From the NCBI GenBank assembly GCA_030447275.1, contig JAUJPF010000001.1:26999-90998 (forward strand): a stretch of DNA of 64,000 nucleotides, read 5' to 3'. Origin of the DNA: Solirubrobacteraceae bacterium (GTDB lineage: Bacteria; Actinomycetota; Thermoleophilia; Solirubrobacterales; Solirubrobacteraceae). Below the pieces are notes generated by a model that had not been told where the DNA came from, did not search any database, and worked only from the letters and a program-made list of their open reading frames with translations. Positions 56,757 through 64,000 of this stretch are shown piece after piece. Within the stretch, counting starts at the first letter, position 1; each line of letters starts with the position of its first letter. The translations under genes and the position numbers were made by a program.

Positions 56757-56874
56757 GCCCCCACAACGCACCACTCGGGGACCGCCGACAAGGGGTGTGT
56801 ACGTTTTGGGTCGTATAGCACGCACAACGTCACCCTGACTGCGGGTCATCGCGCGAGTGGTGCGTTGTGGGGGC
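56757..56874. repeat. Perfect 21-bp inverted repeat flanking a 76-bp core
   Basis: GCCCCCACAACGCACCACTCG (56757-56777) and its exact reverse complement (56854-56874). Confidence 0.9.
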
Positions 56875-56994
56875 TACCTGAGCGCGTGGAGGTGGCACGC
56901 GAACGGGCCCGGACACGAACACCCTTCCCTCGATGAGCTGTTCCAGCCCGCCCGGAGGACCCAGACCACGGCGGCGCGGGGCGGAGCGCGAGTC

Positions 56995-58227
56995 CTACGA
57001 CTTGCCCACGCCGCGCGACCTCCGCCACTCCGCCAGCGCCGCGACGCCGACCCCTGCGAGGGCGACGAGGACCACGTCGGCGCCGTGGCGCAGGCGCGGC
57101 CCGCCGTACGTGAGCGCGGCGGCGGCCGTCGCCGCGACGAACGGCGCAAGGAGGATCGGAAGGGGGAGGTCGCGGCGCCGCCGCCACAGCGCGACGAGCG
57201 CGAGCAGCGCGATGGCGTAGAACGCGACCACGCCCGCCTGCTGGACGCGCACGCTGCGCCCCGTCACGACGTTGTGGCGGCTCGGCTTGTAGAGGCCCCA
57301 GAGGCTGAGCACCCGCGCGCCGGCGACGACGACCGCGCGGCCGGGGTTCTCGCGCATGTGGTCGAGGCCGCGGTCGCGCAGGCGGGCGGAGCGCTCTGCC
57401 TCGTCCTCGCCGGACCGCAGCGGATCGTCGGCGCAGTCGAACGCGAACCAGCCGACGTCGGCGCCGTGGTAGGTGCGGTCGCAGTTGGTCCCCGCGAGTG
57501 TCGTGCCGTCGTTGGTCGAGACGAGCGGGCGGTCGAACTGGCTCCAGTTGCGCACGACCCACGGGGCGAGGACGACGAGCGTCGCGACCGCCATCGCCGC
57601 CGCCAGCGTCCAGCGTCGCGGCAGCCGCGCGAGCGCCGCCGCCCCCGCGAGCAGCGGCAGCAGCAGGAGCCACTCGGTCCGGGCGAGTGTCGCCAGCGCG
57701 ATCAGCACGCCGAGCACCAGCGCGCCGCGCGGCGTCGGGCGCGCGAACAGGCGCAGCGCCTGGAGGATCGTCAGCGCGACGAGCAGCCCGAGCAGCGGCT
57801 CGCTCATCAGCGAGCCGTCGGCCGCGACGAAGGCGGGGTAGAGCGCGGCGATGACCGCGGCGGCTATCGCCGCGCGGTCGCCGGCCAGCCGCCGCGCGAC
57901 GAGCGCGACGACGACGACCGTCGCGGTCCCGACGAGCACGCCGACGACGCGGTGCGCGTCGACGCCGGTCGCGCCGACCAGCGAGAGGATCGCCAGCAGC
58001 GCCGGGTACAGCGGCGGGTGCTCGGCGGTGGGGAGCGACCGCGCCTCGAGCGCCAGCTCGACCGGCCGCACGTAGCCGTCGCCGTCGGCCAGCGCGTTGG
58101 CGGTGACGTGGTAGTACGTGTCGTCGTCGAGGAGCTCGAGGTCGGGCGCGGCGGTCAGCGCGTAGACGAGCCGCACCACGAACGCGCCGACCGCCACGAG
58201 CGCGAGCATCCCGCGGAAGCCCGTCAC
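56995..58227 (-). CDS. GT-C/ArnT-PMT-like membrane glycosyltransferase
   Basis: VVRLVYALTAAPDLELLDDDTYYHVTANALADGDGYVRP; AEHPPLYPALLAILS; multiple TM segments; GTG start overlaps upstream TGA. Confidence 0.78.
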   Translation of the reverse strand: MTGFRGMLALVAVGAFVVRLVYALTAAPDLELLDDDTYYHVTANALADGDGYVRPVELALEARSLPTAEHPPLYPALLAILSLVGATGVDAHRVVGVLVGTATVVVVALVARRLAGDRAAIAAAVIAALYPAFVAADGSLMSEPLLGLLVALTILQALRLFARPTPRGALVLGVLIALATLARTEWLLLLPLLAGAAALARLPRRWTLAAAMAVATLVVLAPWVVRNWSQFDRPLVSTNDGTTLAGTNCDRTYHGADVGWFAFDCADDPLRSGEDEAERSARLRDRGLDHMRENPGRAVVVAGARVLSLWGLYKPSRHNVVTGRSVRVQQAGVVAFYAIALLALVALWRRRRDLPLPILLAPFVAATAAAALTYGGPRLRHGADVVLVALAGVGVAALAEWRRSRGVGKS

Positions 58228-59801
58228 GGCCGGTCCTGCCAGCAGCGCGCGATCCTGACGTCGGCGAACGGCGGGGGCGGGCCGGCGAAGCTCGCGAGGC
58301 CGGCGGACACCGACGCCGCGAGCGGCGCCTGCGGGCACGTGTTCGCGCCGACGAGGACCCAGCGGCCGGCGTTCCGCTCCACGCGCGCGTCGTGCATCCC
58401 GCTGACCGCGACCCCCACCGACACGCGCGCGCTTCCCGCGCCGGTGTCGTTGCCGGTAGCGGCGACGCCGAAGCCGTCGGGCGGCGCGTCGAACAGCGCG
58501 CGGATGCCGAGTGCGATCCCAAGCCCGAACGCGGTCCGCGGCCCGGTGAGGAGCTCGTTGCCGGTGATCCGCGCCCCGCGGAAGTCGCGCGGACTCTCGT
58601 CGGCGCACGCGTCGGCGCAGACGCCGTGCGGATCGGCGGCGATGCCCGCGAACGCGCTGCTGCCCGCGGCGAGGACGAGGTTCGAGCGGATCGTCGAGCG
58701 CTGCACGGTGCCCGGGTTGCCGAAGAGGGCGATCCCGACGTCGCTGGCGTCGACGATCGCGTTGCGCTCGACGGTGGCGTCCTCGCAGGCGACGGTGATC
58801 CCGTCGGCCCAGCGCTCGCCGCGGTGGCTCGTGGTGTAGCCGGTGACGAGGTTGCCGCTGACGCGCACGCCGCGGCACTCGAGACCCAGCCGGTTCGCGG
58901 AGCCGTGGACGCCGATGACGTTGCCGCCGCGCAGCGCGGCGCCGGTCAACCGCGTGGCCACGACGCGGCCGCCCGCCCCGCCCTCGACCTGCACCGCCGA
59001 CCCGTGCAGCCGCCGGTCCCCGCCGCGGCCATCGACCCACACGCTGCGCAGCGCCGCGCCGCCGTCGAGCGCGACGACAGGCTGGCCGCAGTGCTCGCCG
59101 CCGACGCAGCTGTCGCCGACGCGGACGAGCCGGGCCATCCGCAGGTACGCGCGCGGCCCGGGCCGCCCGACGGTGGCGAGCGTCACGCCGGGCGGGATCC
59201 GCAGCTGCTCGCGCACGCCGCCGTCGCCGACGCGGATCGTCGCGCGCTGCGCCAGCCACACCGTCCCCCCGCCGCGGCGCGCGGCGCGGTCGAGCGCGGC
59301 CTGGAGCTGCTCCTCGCTGCCGCGGAACCCAGGACCCCGGACGCGCGGAGCCCACACCCCGCGCGCGTCGTCGAACCCGTAGGCGTCGCTGCGCCGGTCG
59401 CAGATCCGCGGCACCATCCGCGCGAACGACGGGCCGCCGAGCACCGCGCGCAGCGCCGCCGGCCAGGCGCGTCGTCGCGCCGGGCGGCGATCGAGGTCGC
59501 GGTTGAGCACGCCGCGATGCAGGGCCGCAAGCCGGTCGGCGCCGTCGTAGGGCAGCCGCCGGAACTCCCGCCCGCCGTAGATCGTGCGCGCGGCGCGGCG
59601 CAGCGACGACGCGCGGCAGCCCGCGCGGCCGAAGAAGGCGACCCACCGCACCCACTCGCGCGACGACGGGGCGCGGCCGAGCCCCTCGGTGTGGAGCTTG
59701 GCCACGAACTGGCCGGGGACGGGCGCCGCCGCCCCCGCCTGACCCGCGGGCAGGAGCGCCAGCGCCACCACGAGGAAACCCGCTCGAGAACGCCCGCGCA
59801 C
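58224..59801 (-). CDS. Secreted right-handed beta-helix repeat protein with N-terminal DUF4214-like region
   Basis: Signal MRGRSRAGFLVVALALLPAGQAGAAA; FVAKLHTEGLGRAPSSREWVRWV; repeated NLVTG..., NAIVD..., NLVLA... turns. Confidence 0.68.
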   Translation of the reverse strand: MRGRSRAGFLVVALALLPAGQAGAAAPVPGQFVAKLHTEGLGRAPSSREWVRWVAFFGRAGCRASSLRRAARTIYGGREFRRLPYDGADRLAALHRGVLNRDLDRRPARRRAWPAALRAVLGGPSFARMVPRICDRRSDAYGFDDARGVWAPRVRGPGFRGSEEQLQAALDRAARRGGGTVWLAQRATIRVGDGGVREQLRIPPGVTLATVGRPGPRAYLRMARLVRVGDSCVGGEHCGQPVVALDGGAALRSVWVDGRGGDRRLHGSAVQVEGGAGGRVVATRLTGAALRGGNVIGVHGSANRLGLECRGVRVSGNLVTGYTTSHRGERWADGITVACEDATVERNAIVDASDVGIALFGNPGTVQRSTIRSNLVLAAGSSAFAGIAADPHGVCADACADESPRDFRGARITGNELLTGPRTAFGLGIALGIRALFDAPPDGFGVAATGNDTGAGSARVSVGVAVSGMHDARVERNAGRWVLVGANTCPQAPLAASVSAGLASFAGPPPPFADVRIARCWQDRP

Positions 59802-59827
59802 GGCGGCAAGCGTAGGGTTCCGGCGCG

Positions 59828-60619
59828 ATGATCGCCCTCATGACCGGCGCGTCGAGCGGCATCGGCGCCGCCGCCGCGCGAGCCCTCGCGCGCGAGCGGC
59901 CCGGCGTGCAGCTCGTCCTCGTCGCGCGGCGCGAGCCCAAGCTCCGCGAGCTCGCCTCCGAGTTGGGCGCCACCTACGTCGCCGCCGACCTCGTCGACGA
60001 CGACGCACCCGCGCGCGTGCGCGCCCACCTCGAGGAGCACCACGGCGGCCGGCTCGACCTGCTCGTCAACAACGCGGGCGCGTCGTGGCGCGCGACGTTC
60101 GCCGACGGCGGCTTCGAGAACGTCAACCGCCACATGGAGATCAACTTCAACGCGCAGGTCCGGCTCACCGAGGCGCTCCTGCCGCTGCTGCGCGCGTCGG
60201 AGCCGAGCGCGATCGTCAACGTCGCGAGCGTCGCGGGACGGATCTCGCGGGGCGGCGCCGGCTCGTACTCGGCGAGCAAGTTCGCGCTCATCGGCTGGAG
60301 CGACGCGCTGCACCTGGAGGAGCGCGAGCACGGGGTGCACGTCGGGCTCGTCCTGCCCGGGTTCGTGGCAACCGAGGGCTTCCCGGCCGCCGAGCTGACG
60401 AGGCGGCGCGCGACGCGGTGGGTCGTGTCGACGCAGGACAAGGCCACCGCGGCGATCCTCGACGCCGGCCTGCGCGGCGCGGCCGAGCGCTACGTCCCGC
60501 GGCCGTGGGCGCTGATCCCCGTGCTGCGCGTCCTCGCGCCGGGACTCGTCCGGCGCCTGCTCGGCAGAGGCGGCGTCGCCAAGGCGTCGCTCACGAAGAC
60601 CGGCGGCGACGACAGCTAG
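59828..60619 (+). CDS. Short-chain dehydrogenase/reductase
   Basis: MIALMTGASSGIGAAAARALARERPGVQLVLVAR; LLVNNAGASW; YSASKFALIGWS. Confidence 0.92.
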   Translation: MIALMTGASSGIGAAAARALARERPGVQLVLVARREPKLRELASELGATYVAADLVDDDAPARVRAHLEEHHGGRLDLLVNNAGASWRATFADGGFENVNRHMEINFNAQVRLTEALLPLLRASEPSAIVNVASVAGRISRGGAGSYSASKFALIGWSDALHLEEREHGVHVGLVLPGFVATEGFPAAELTRRRATRWVVSTQDKATAAILDAGLRGAAERYVPRPWALIPVLRVLAPGLVRRLLGRGGVAKASLTKTGGDDS

Positions 60620-61911
60620 CGGCCGTAGCGCTCGAGCACGGTGCCGATCGCCGCAGCGCCGAAGTCGAGCGCCTCGACCGGGACGCGCTCGTCGGCGGCA
60701 TGGATCAGCTCGGTGAAGCGCATCCCCTTCGGCAGCTTCAGCGGCACGAAGCCGTAGTGCTGGATCCCGAGCTTCCCGAACACGCGCCCGTCGGTGATGC
60801 CGGGGAGGAGGAGCGGGATCGGCGTGCCCGACGCGTCGTGCTCGCACAGCGCGCCGGCGAGCAGGTCGAACAGGCCGTAGTCGACGGCCTGCGTCGGCGC
60901 CGGGTCGTAGCGGGTGACCTCGAGCTCGACCTCGTCGCCGACGATCGCCCGCACCTCGGCGAGCATGTCGTCCGCACCGAAGCCGGGGAGGATGCGGCAG
61001 TCGAGCTCGACCGTCGCCTCCGCCGGGACGACGTTGTTCGAGCCGCCCGCGCGCACGATCACCGCGTTGACGGTGTTGCGCAGCGCCGGCTCGAACGGCT
61101 TGCCGGCCTCGCCGAGCACCCGTAGCGTCGCGTCGGTCAGCCGCGGGTTGAGCAGCGCGCGTACCGGCACCGCGGCGGGGGCGGGAAGCGCGGCGGCCAT
61201 CGCCTCGACCGAGCGGCGCGCGACGTCGGTGACGTGGATCGGCGGCCGGCGGCGGTCGAGCGCGCGCAGCATCCGCGCGAGGCGCGCGGAGGTGCCGCCG
61301 CGCATAGGCATCGAGCCGTGCCCGCCCGGCCCGCGGACGGTCGCGACGATCGCGCACTTCTGCTTCTCGGCGACCTGGATCGGATAGAAGCGCCGGCCGG
61401 CGGCGTCGTTCGAGAACCCGCCGAACTCCCCGAGCGAGTAGCGCACGCCGGCGAACAGCTCCGGGTGGTGCTCGACGAGGAACCGCGCGCCGGCGTGGCT
61501 CCCGCGCTCCTCGTCGGCGACGACGGCGAGGATGACGTCGCCGGCGGTCCGCGGCCGGCGGAGCACCGCGCTGATCATCATCGCCAGGCCGCCCTTCATG
61601 TCGAGCGCGCCGCGGCCCCACACCTCGCCGTCGACGAGCGTCCCCTCGAACGGCGGGTGCGTCCACTGCTGGCCCTCGGTGGGGACGACGTCCGCGTGGC
61701 CCTGGAGCAGCAGCGGCGGCGCGCTGCCCTCGCCGGGGAGGCGGGCGACGAGGTTCGGCCGCTCCGGATCGCCGCCGAGGAGCTTCACGTCGTCGATGCC
61801 GGCCTCGCGCACCAGGCCGGCGACGTACTCGACCAGCGCGCGCTCGTTCCCGGGCGGGTTCGTGGTGTCGAACCGGATCAGCCGCTGGAGCAGCGCGGCC
61901 GGCTCGCTCAT
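60616..61911 (-). CDS. M20 family metallopeptidase
   Basis: LLLQGHADVVPTEGQQWTHPPFEG; VWGRGALDMKGGLAMMI; VVADEERGSHAGARFL. Confidence 0.92.
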   Translation of the reverse strand: MSEPAALLQRLIRFDTTNPPGNERALVEYVAGLVREAGIDDVKLLGGDPERPNLVARLPGEGSAPPLLLQGHADVVPTEGQQWTHPPFEGTLVDGEVWGRGALDMKGGLAMMISAVLRRPRTAGDVILAVVADEERGSHAGARFLVEHHPELFAGVRYSLGEFGGFSNDAAGRRFYPIQVAEKQKCAIVATVRGPGGHGSMPMRGGTSARLARMLRALDRRRPPIHVTDVARRSVEAMAAALPAPAAVPVRALLNPRLTDATLRVLGEAGKPFEPALRNTVNAVIVRAGGSNNVVPAEATVELDCRILPGFGADDMLAEVRAIVGDEVELEVTRYDPAPTQAVDYGLFDLLAGALCEHDASGTPIPLLLPGITDGRVFGKLGIQHYGFVPLKLPKGMRFTELIHAADERVPVEALDFGAAAIGTVLERYGR

Positions 61912-62804
61912 GCCACCGCGGCCATCCGTCGCCGGCGCTGCGAGCGAGGCGCGACCAGCTCGTGCCAGTCGGTCGCGTCGAGGCGGGCCGCGGGCGTCGA
62001 GGCCAGGAAGTCGCCGAGCACGCCGGCCAGCCCCTCGGGGTCCTCGATGTGCGGGAAGTGGGCGGCGCGCGGCAGCGTCTCGAAGCGGCTGCTCGGGATC
62101 GCGCGATGCGCGGCGAGGCCGTGCTCGATCGGGATCGTGTTGTCGCGCTCGCCCCAGACGATCAGCGTCGGGAGGGCGTCGAGCAGGTAGAGCCGGTCGG
62201 CGGCGCTCACCCGCTGGCCGCGGACGTCGATCACCGCGCGCAGCGTCTCGAGGAACGCCCGGCGCGCACCCGGCGCCGACAGCGGGCGCAGCGCGCGCGC
62301 CACGACCTCCCCCTGCGGCCCGGCGGCGCCGATCGCCCGGACGACGTTCGGGTGCGCCGCCGCGGCGACCGCGAACCCGATCCCCGGGACGGCCATGCTG
62401 CGCAGCAGCGGGCTGACCTCCTGCCCGAGCCCGCCGCTCGAGACGAGCACCAGCCGCTCGGTGCTCTGGGGGAACTGCCAGAAGAACTGCATCGCGACGC
62501 CGCCGCCGAGCGAGTGGCCGACGATCGACGCCCGCTCGACGCCGATGGCCGACAGGACGTCGCGCACGACGGCGGCGTGCGCGCCGAGCGAGTAGTCGCC
62601 GCGCGGCGTCCCTGAGTCGCCGTGGCCGAGCAGGTCGGGCGCGATCACCGTGTGGCGCTCGGCGAGTCGCAGCGCGACCTGCTCCCAGTGGCGCGACGAG
62701 TTGACCATCCCGTGGATGAGGACGACCGGCGGGCCGCTCCCGGCGATGCGGTAGATCGCCCGGTGCCCGTGGAGCTCGAGCTCCCACTCGTCGAACGCGC
62801 GCAT
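61908..62804 (-). CDS. Alpha/beta hydrolase
   Basis: VVLIHGMVNSSRHWEQVALRLAERHTVIAPDLLGHGDS; SIVGHSLGGGVAMQF. Confidence 0.92.
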   Translation of the reverse strand: MRAFDEWELELHGHRAIYRIAGSGPPVVLIHGMVNSSRHWEQVALRLAERHTVIAPDLLGHGDSGTPRGDYSLGAHAAVVRDVLSAIGVERASIVGHSLGGGVAMQFFWQFPQSTERLVLVSSGGLGQEVSPLLRSMAVPGIGFAVAAAAHPNVVRAIGAAGPQGEVVARALRPLSAPGARRAFLETLRAVIDVRGQRVSAADRLYLLDALPTLIVWGERDNTIPIEHGLAAHRAIPSSRFETLPRAAHFPHIEDPEGLAGVLGDFLASTPAARLDATDWHELVAPRSQRRRRMAAVA

Positions 62805-62902
62805 CCGGCGCAAGCTAGCGCGTCACGCAGCCGCGGCCACCCGCGGGCGGGGATCCGCGAACACCGACAGACCGCCGGGCCGGATCGTAGGATCGGCGTC
62901 CC

Positions 62903-63595
62903 ATGTGCGGGCGCTACACCCTCTCCACGACGACGCCGGCCGACGTCGCCTCGCGCTTCGGCCTCGGCGGGGCGCGGCTGCCGCCCGAGGCGCTGGGCCG
63001 GGCGAACGTCTGCCCGACCGAGGACGTGCTCGCGGTCGTCGCCGATCCCGAGGCGGCCCGCCGCCCCGTGATGCTGCGGTGGGGGCTCGCGCCGTCGTGG
63101 GCGTCGCTCAAGGGCATGCGCCCGCTCATCAACGCCCGCGACGACAAGCTGCGCTCGAGCGGCGCGTGGCGCTCGCTGGCCGCCGACGGCGGGCACCGCT
63201 GCCTGATCGCCGCCGACGGCTGGCTCGAGTGGCAGCGTGCGGAGGACCCGCGCCAGCCCCGCCAGCCGTTCCTGCACCGCCTGCGCGGCGGCGAGCCGTT
63301 CGCGTTCGCGGGTCTGTGGTGCAGCGCGCGGCCGAGGGACGCGCCGGGGGAGATCGCCTCGTGCACGATCGTCACCGTGCCCGCCAGCGTCGAGGCCGCG
63401 CGGCTGCACGACCGCATGCCGGCGGTCCTCCGCGGCGAGGACGAGCAGGCGGCGTGGCTGAGCCGCGAGGTCGACCTCGACGGCGCGATCGAGCTCGCCC
63501 GCCCGCTCCCCGAGGGATCGCTCGAGATCGCGCCGGTCTCGCGCGAGCTCAACGGCGCGGGGAACGGCGCAGACCAGCTCTCGCTGCTGGCCTAG
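62903..63595 (+). CDS. SOS response-associated peptidase (SRAP/YedK/HMCES-like)
   Basis: MCGRYTLST; RWGLAPSWA; INARDDKL; CLIAADGWLEWQ; HDRMPAVL. Confidence 0.95.
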   Translation: MCGRYTLSTTTPADVASRFGLGGARLPPEALGRANVCPTEDVLAVVADPEAARRPVMLRWGLAPSWASLKGMRPLINARDDKLRSSGAWRSLAADGGHRCLIAADGWLEWQRAEDPRQPRQPFLHRLRGGEPFAFAGLWCSARPRDAPGEIASCTIVTVPASVEAARLHDRMPAVLRGEDEQAAWLSREVDLDGAIELARPLPEGSLEIAPVSRELNGAGNGADQLSLLA

Positions 63596-63606
63596 ACTGC
63601 GCGGCG

Positions 63607-63825
63607 ATGGCCGACATCGAACGTTCCAGGGGCACGCGCATGACGCGGCGCCAGCGCGAGCAGCGCGCCTACCAGCTCACGATCGCCACCGGCGCCCTCG
63701 CCGTCGTCGCGGTCGTCGGGATCGTGCTCGCGGCGATCGGCGTCATCGGCGCGGGCCTGCCGATCCTCGCCGTGATCCTCGCGGTGCTCTCGGGCCTGAT
63801 GCTGCGCCGCACGCTCGGCGCCTGA
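63607..63825 (+). CDS. Small two-TM membrane protein
   Basis: MADIERSRGTRMTRRQREQRAYQLTIATGALAVVAVVGIVLAAIGVIGAGLPILAVILAVLSGLMLRRTLGA. Confidence 0.65.
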   Translation: MADIERSRGTRMTRRQREQRAYQLTIATGALAVVAVVGIVLAAIGVIGAGLPILAVILAVLSGLMLRRTLGA

Positions 63826-63843
63826 GCGGGTACGGCGCGCCGC

Positions 63844-64000
63844 ATGGGCATGCTGGGGGGCGAGGCGTCCGCCGAGATCGAGGCGCCGATCGACGAGGTG
63901 TGGGCGGTCGTCGAGGACGTCGCGTCCGCGCCGAGCTGGCAGGACGGGCTCGACGCCATGGAGCCGATCGAGCACGACGCCGAGGGCCGCGTGGCGCTCG
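63844..64000 (+). CDS. SRPBCC-family protein (truncated by window end)
   Basis: MGMLGGEASAEIEAPIDEVWAVVEDVASAPSWQDGLDAMEPIEHDAEGRVAL. Confidence 0.65.
   Translation, partial: MGMLGGEASAEIEAPIDEVWAVVEDVASAPSWQDGLDAMEPIEHDAEGRVAL

Noticed and set aside
1-64000. CRISPR arrays, rRNA/tRNA genes, prophage or transposase genes
   Set aside because: Looked for regularly spaced repeats and phage/IS protein motifs in the ORF translations; none recognised. tRNA absence was not tested with a covariance model.

Overview
High-GC window, consistent with an actinobacterial chromosome, most likely Solirubrobacterales/Thermoleophilia-like (an inference from GC content and gene content). It is densely coding. 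No rRNA, tRNA, CRISPR array or transposase was recognised. Main content: (1) A large, tightly coupled lipid/amino-acid-derived biosynthetic locus at about 3.0-23.5 kb. It holds a stand-alone NRPS-type adenylation enzyme, carrier protein, thioester reductase, class-III aminotransferase, SRPBCC cyclase, acyl-CoA dehydrogenase, two KASIII-like enzymes that appear to lack the catalytic His, a BVMO-like flavoprotein and a P450. A second arm has ACP, membrane desaturase, fatty acyl-AMP ligase and a CFAS-like methyltransferase. A divergent arm has an SGNH hydrolase, an R2-like diiron protein with an SCP2-like tail and an alpha/beta hydrolase. A GMC oxidase/ALDH/DUF2855 arm borders it. I do not recognise this combination as a known pathway. 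(2) A KaiB-KaiC-STAS operon (40.9-43.0 kb) with conserved KaiC phosphosite Ser-Thr and catalytic Glu pairs. (3) A HipA-like kinase gene followed by an in-frame DUF3037-PdxH fusion. (4) A decayed dihydrofolate-reductase-like gene whose 3' end looks micro-inverted. Inverting 46 bp in silico restores the family C-terminus and joins the downstream ORF in frame. (5) A perfect 21-bp inverted repeat flanking 76 bp in a convergent intergenic region. (6) A TetR/ferredoxin reductase/acyl desaturase operon with a candidate operator. All assignments come from reading the translated sequences; no database search was run.
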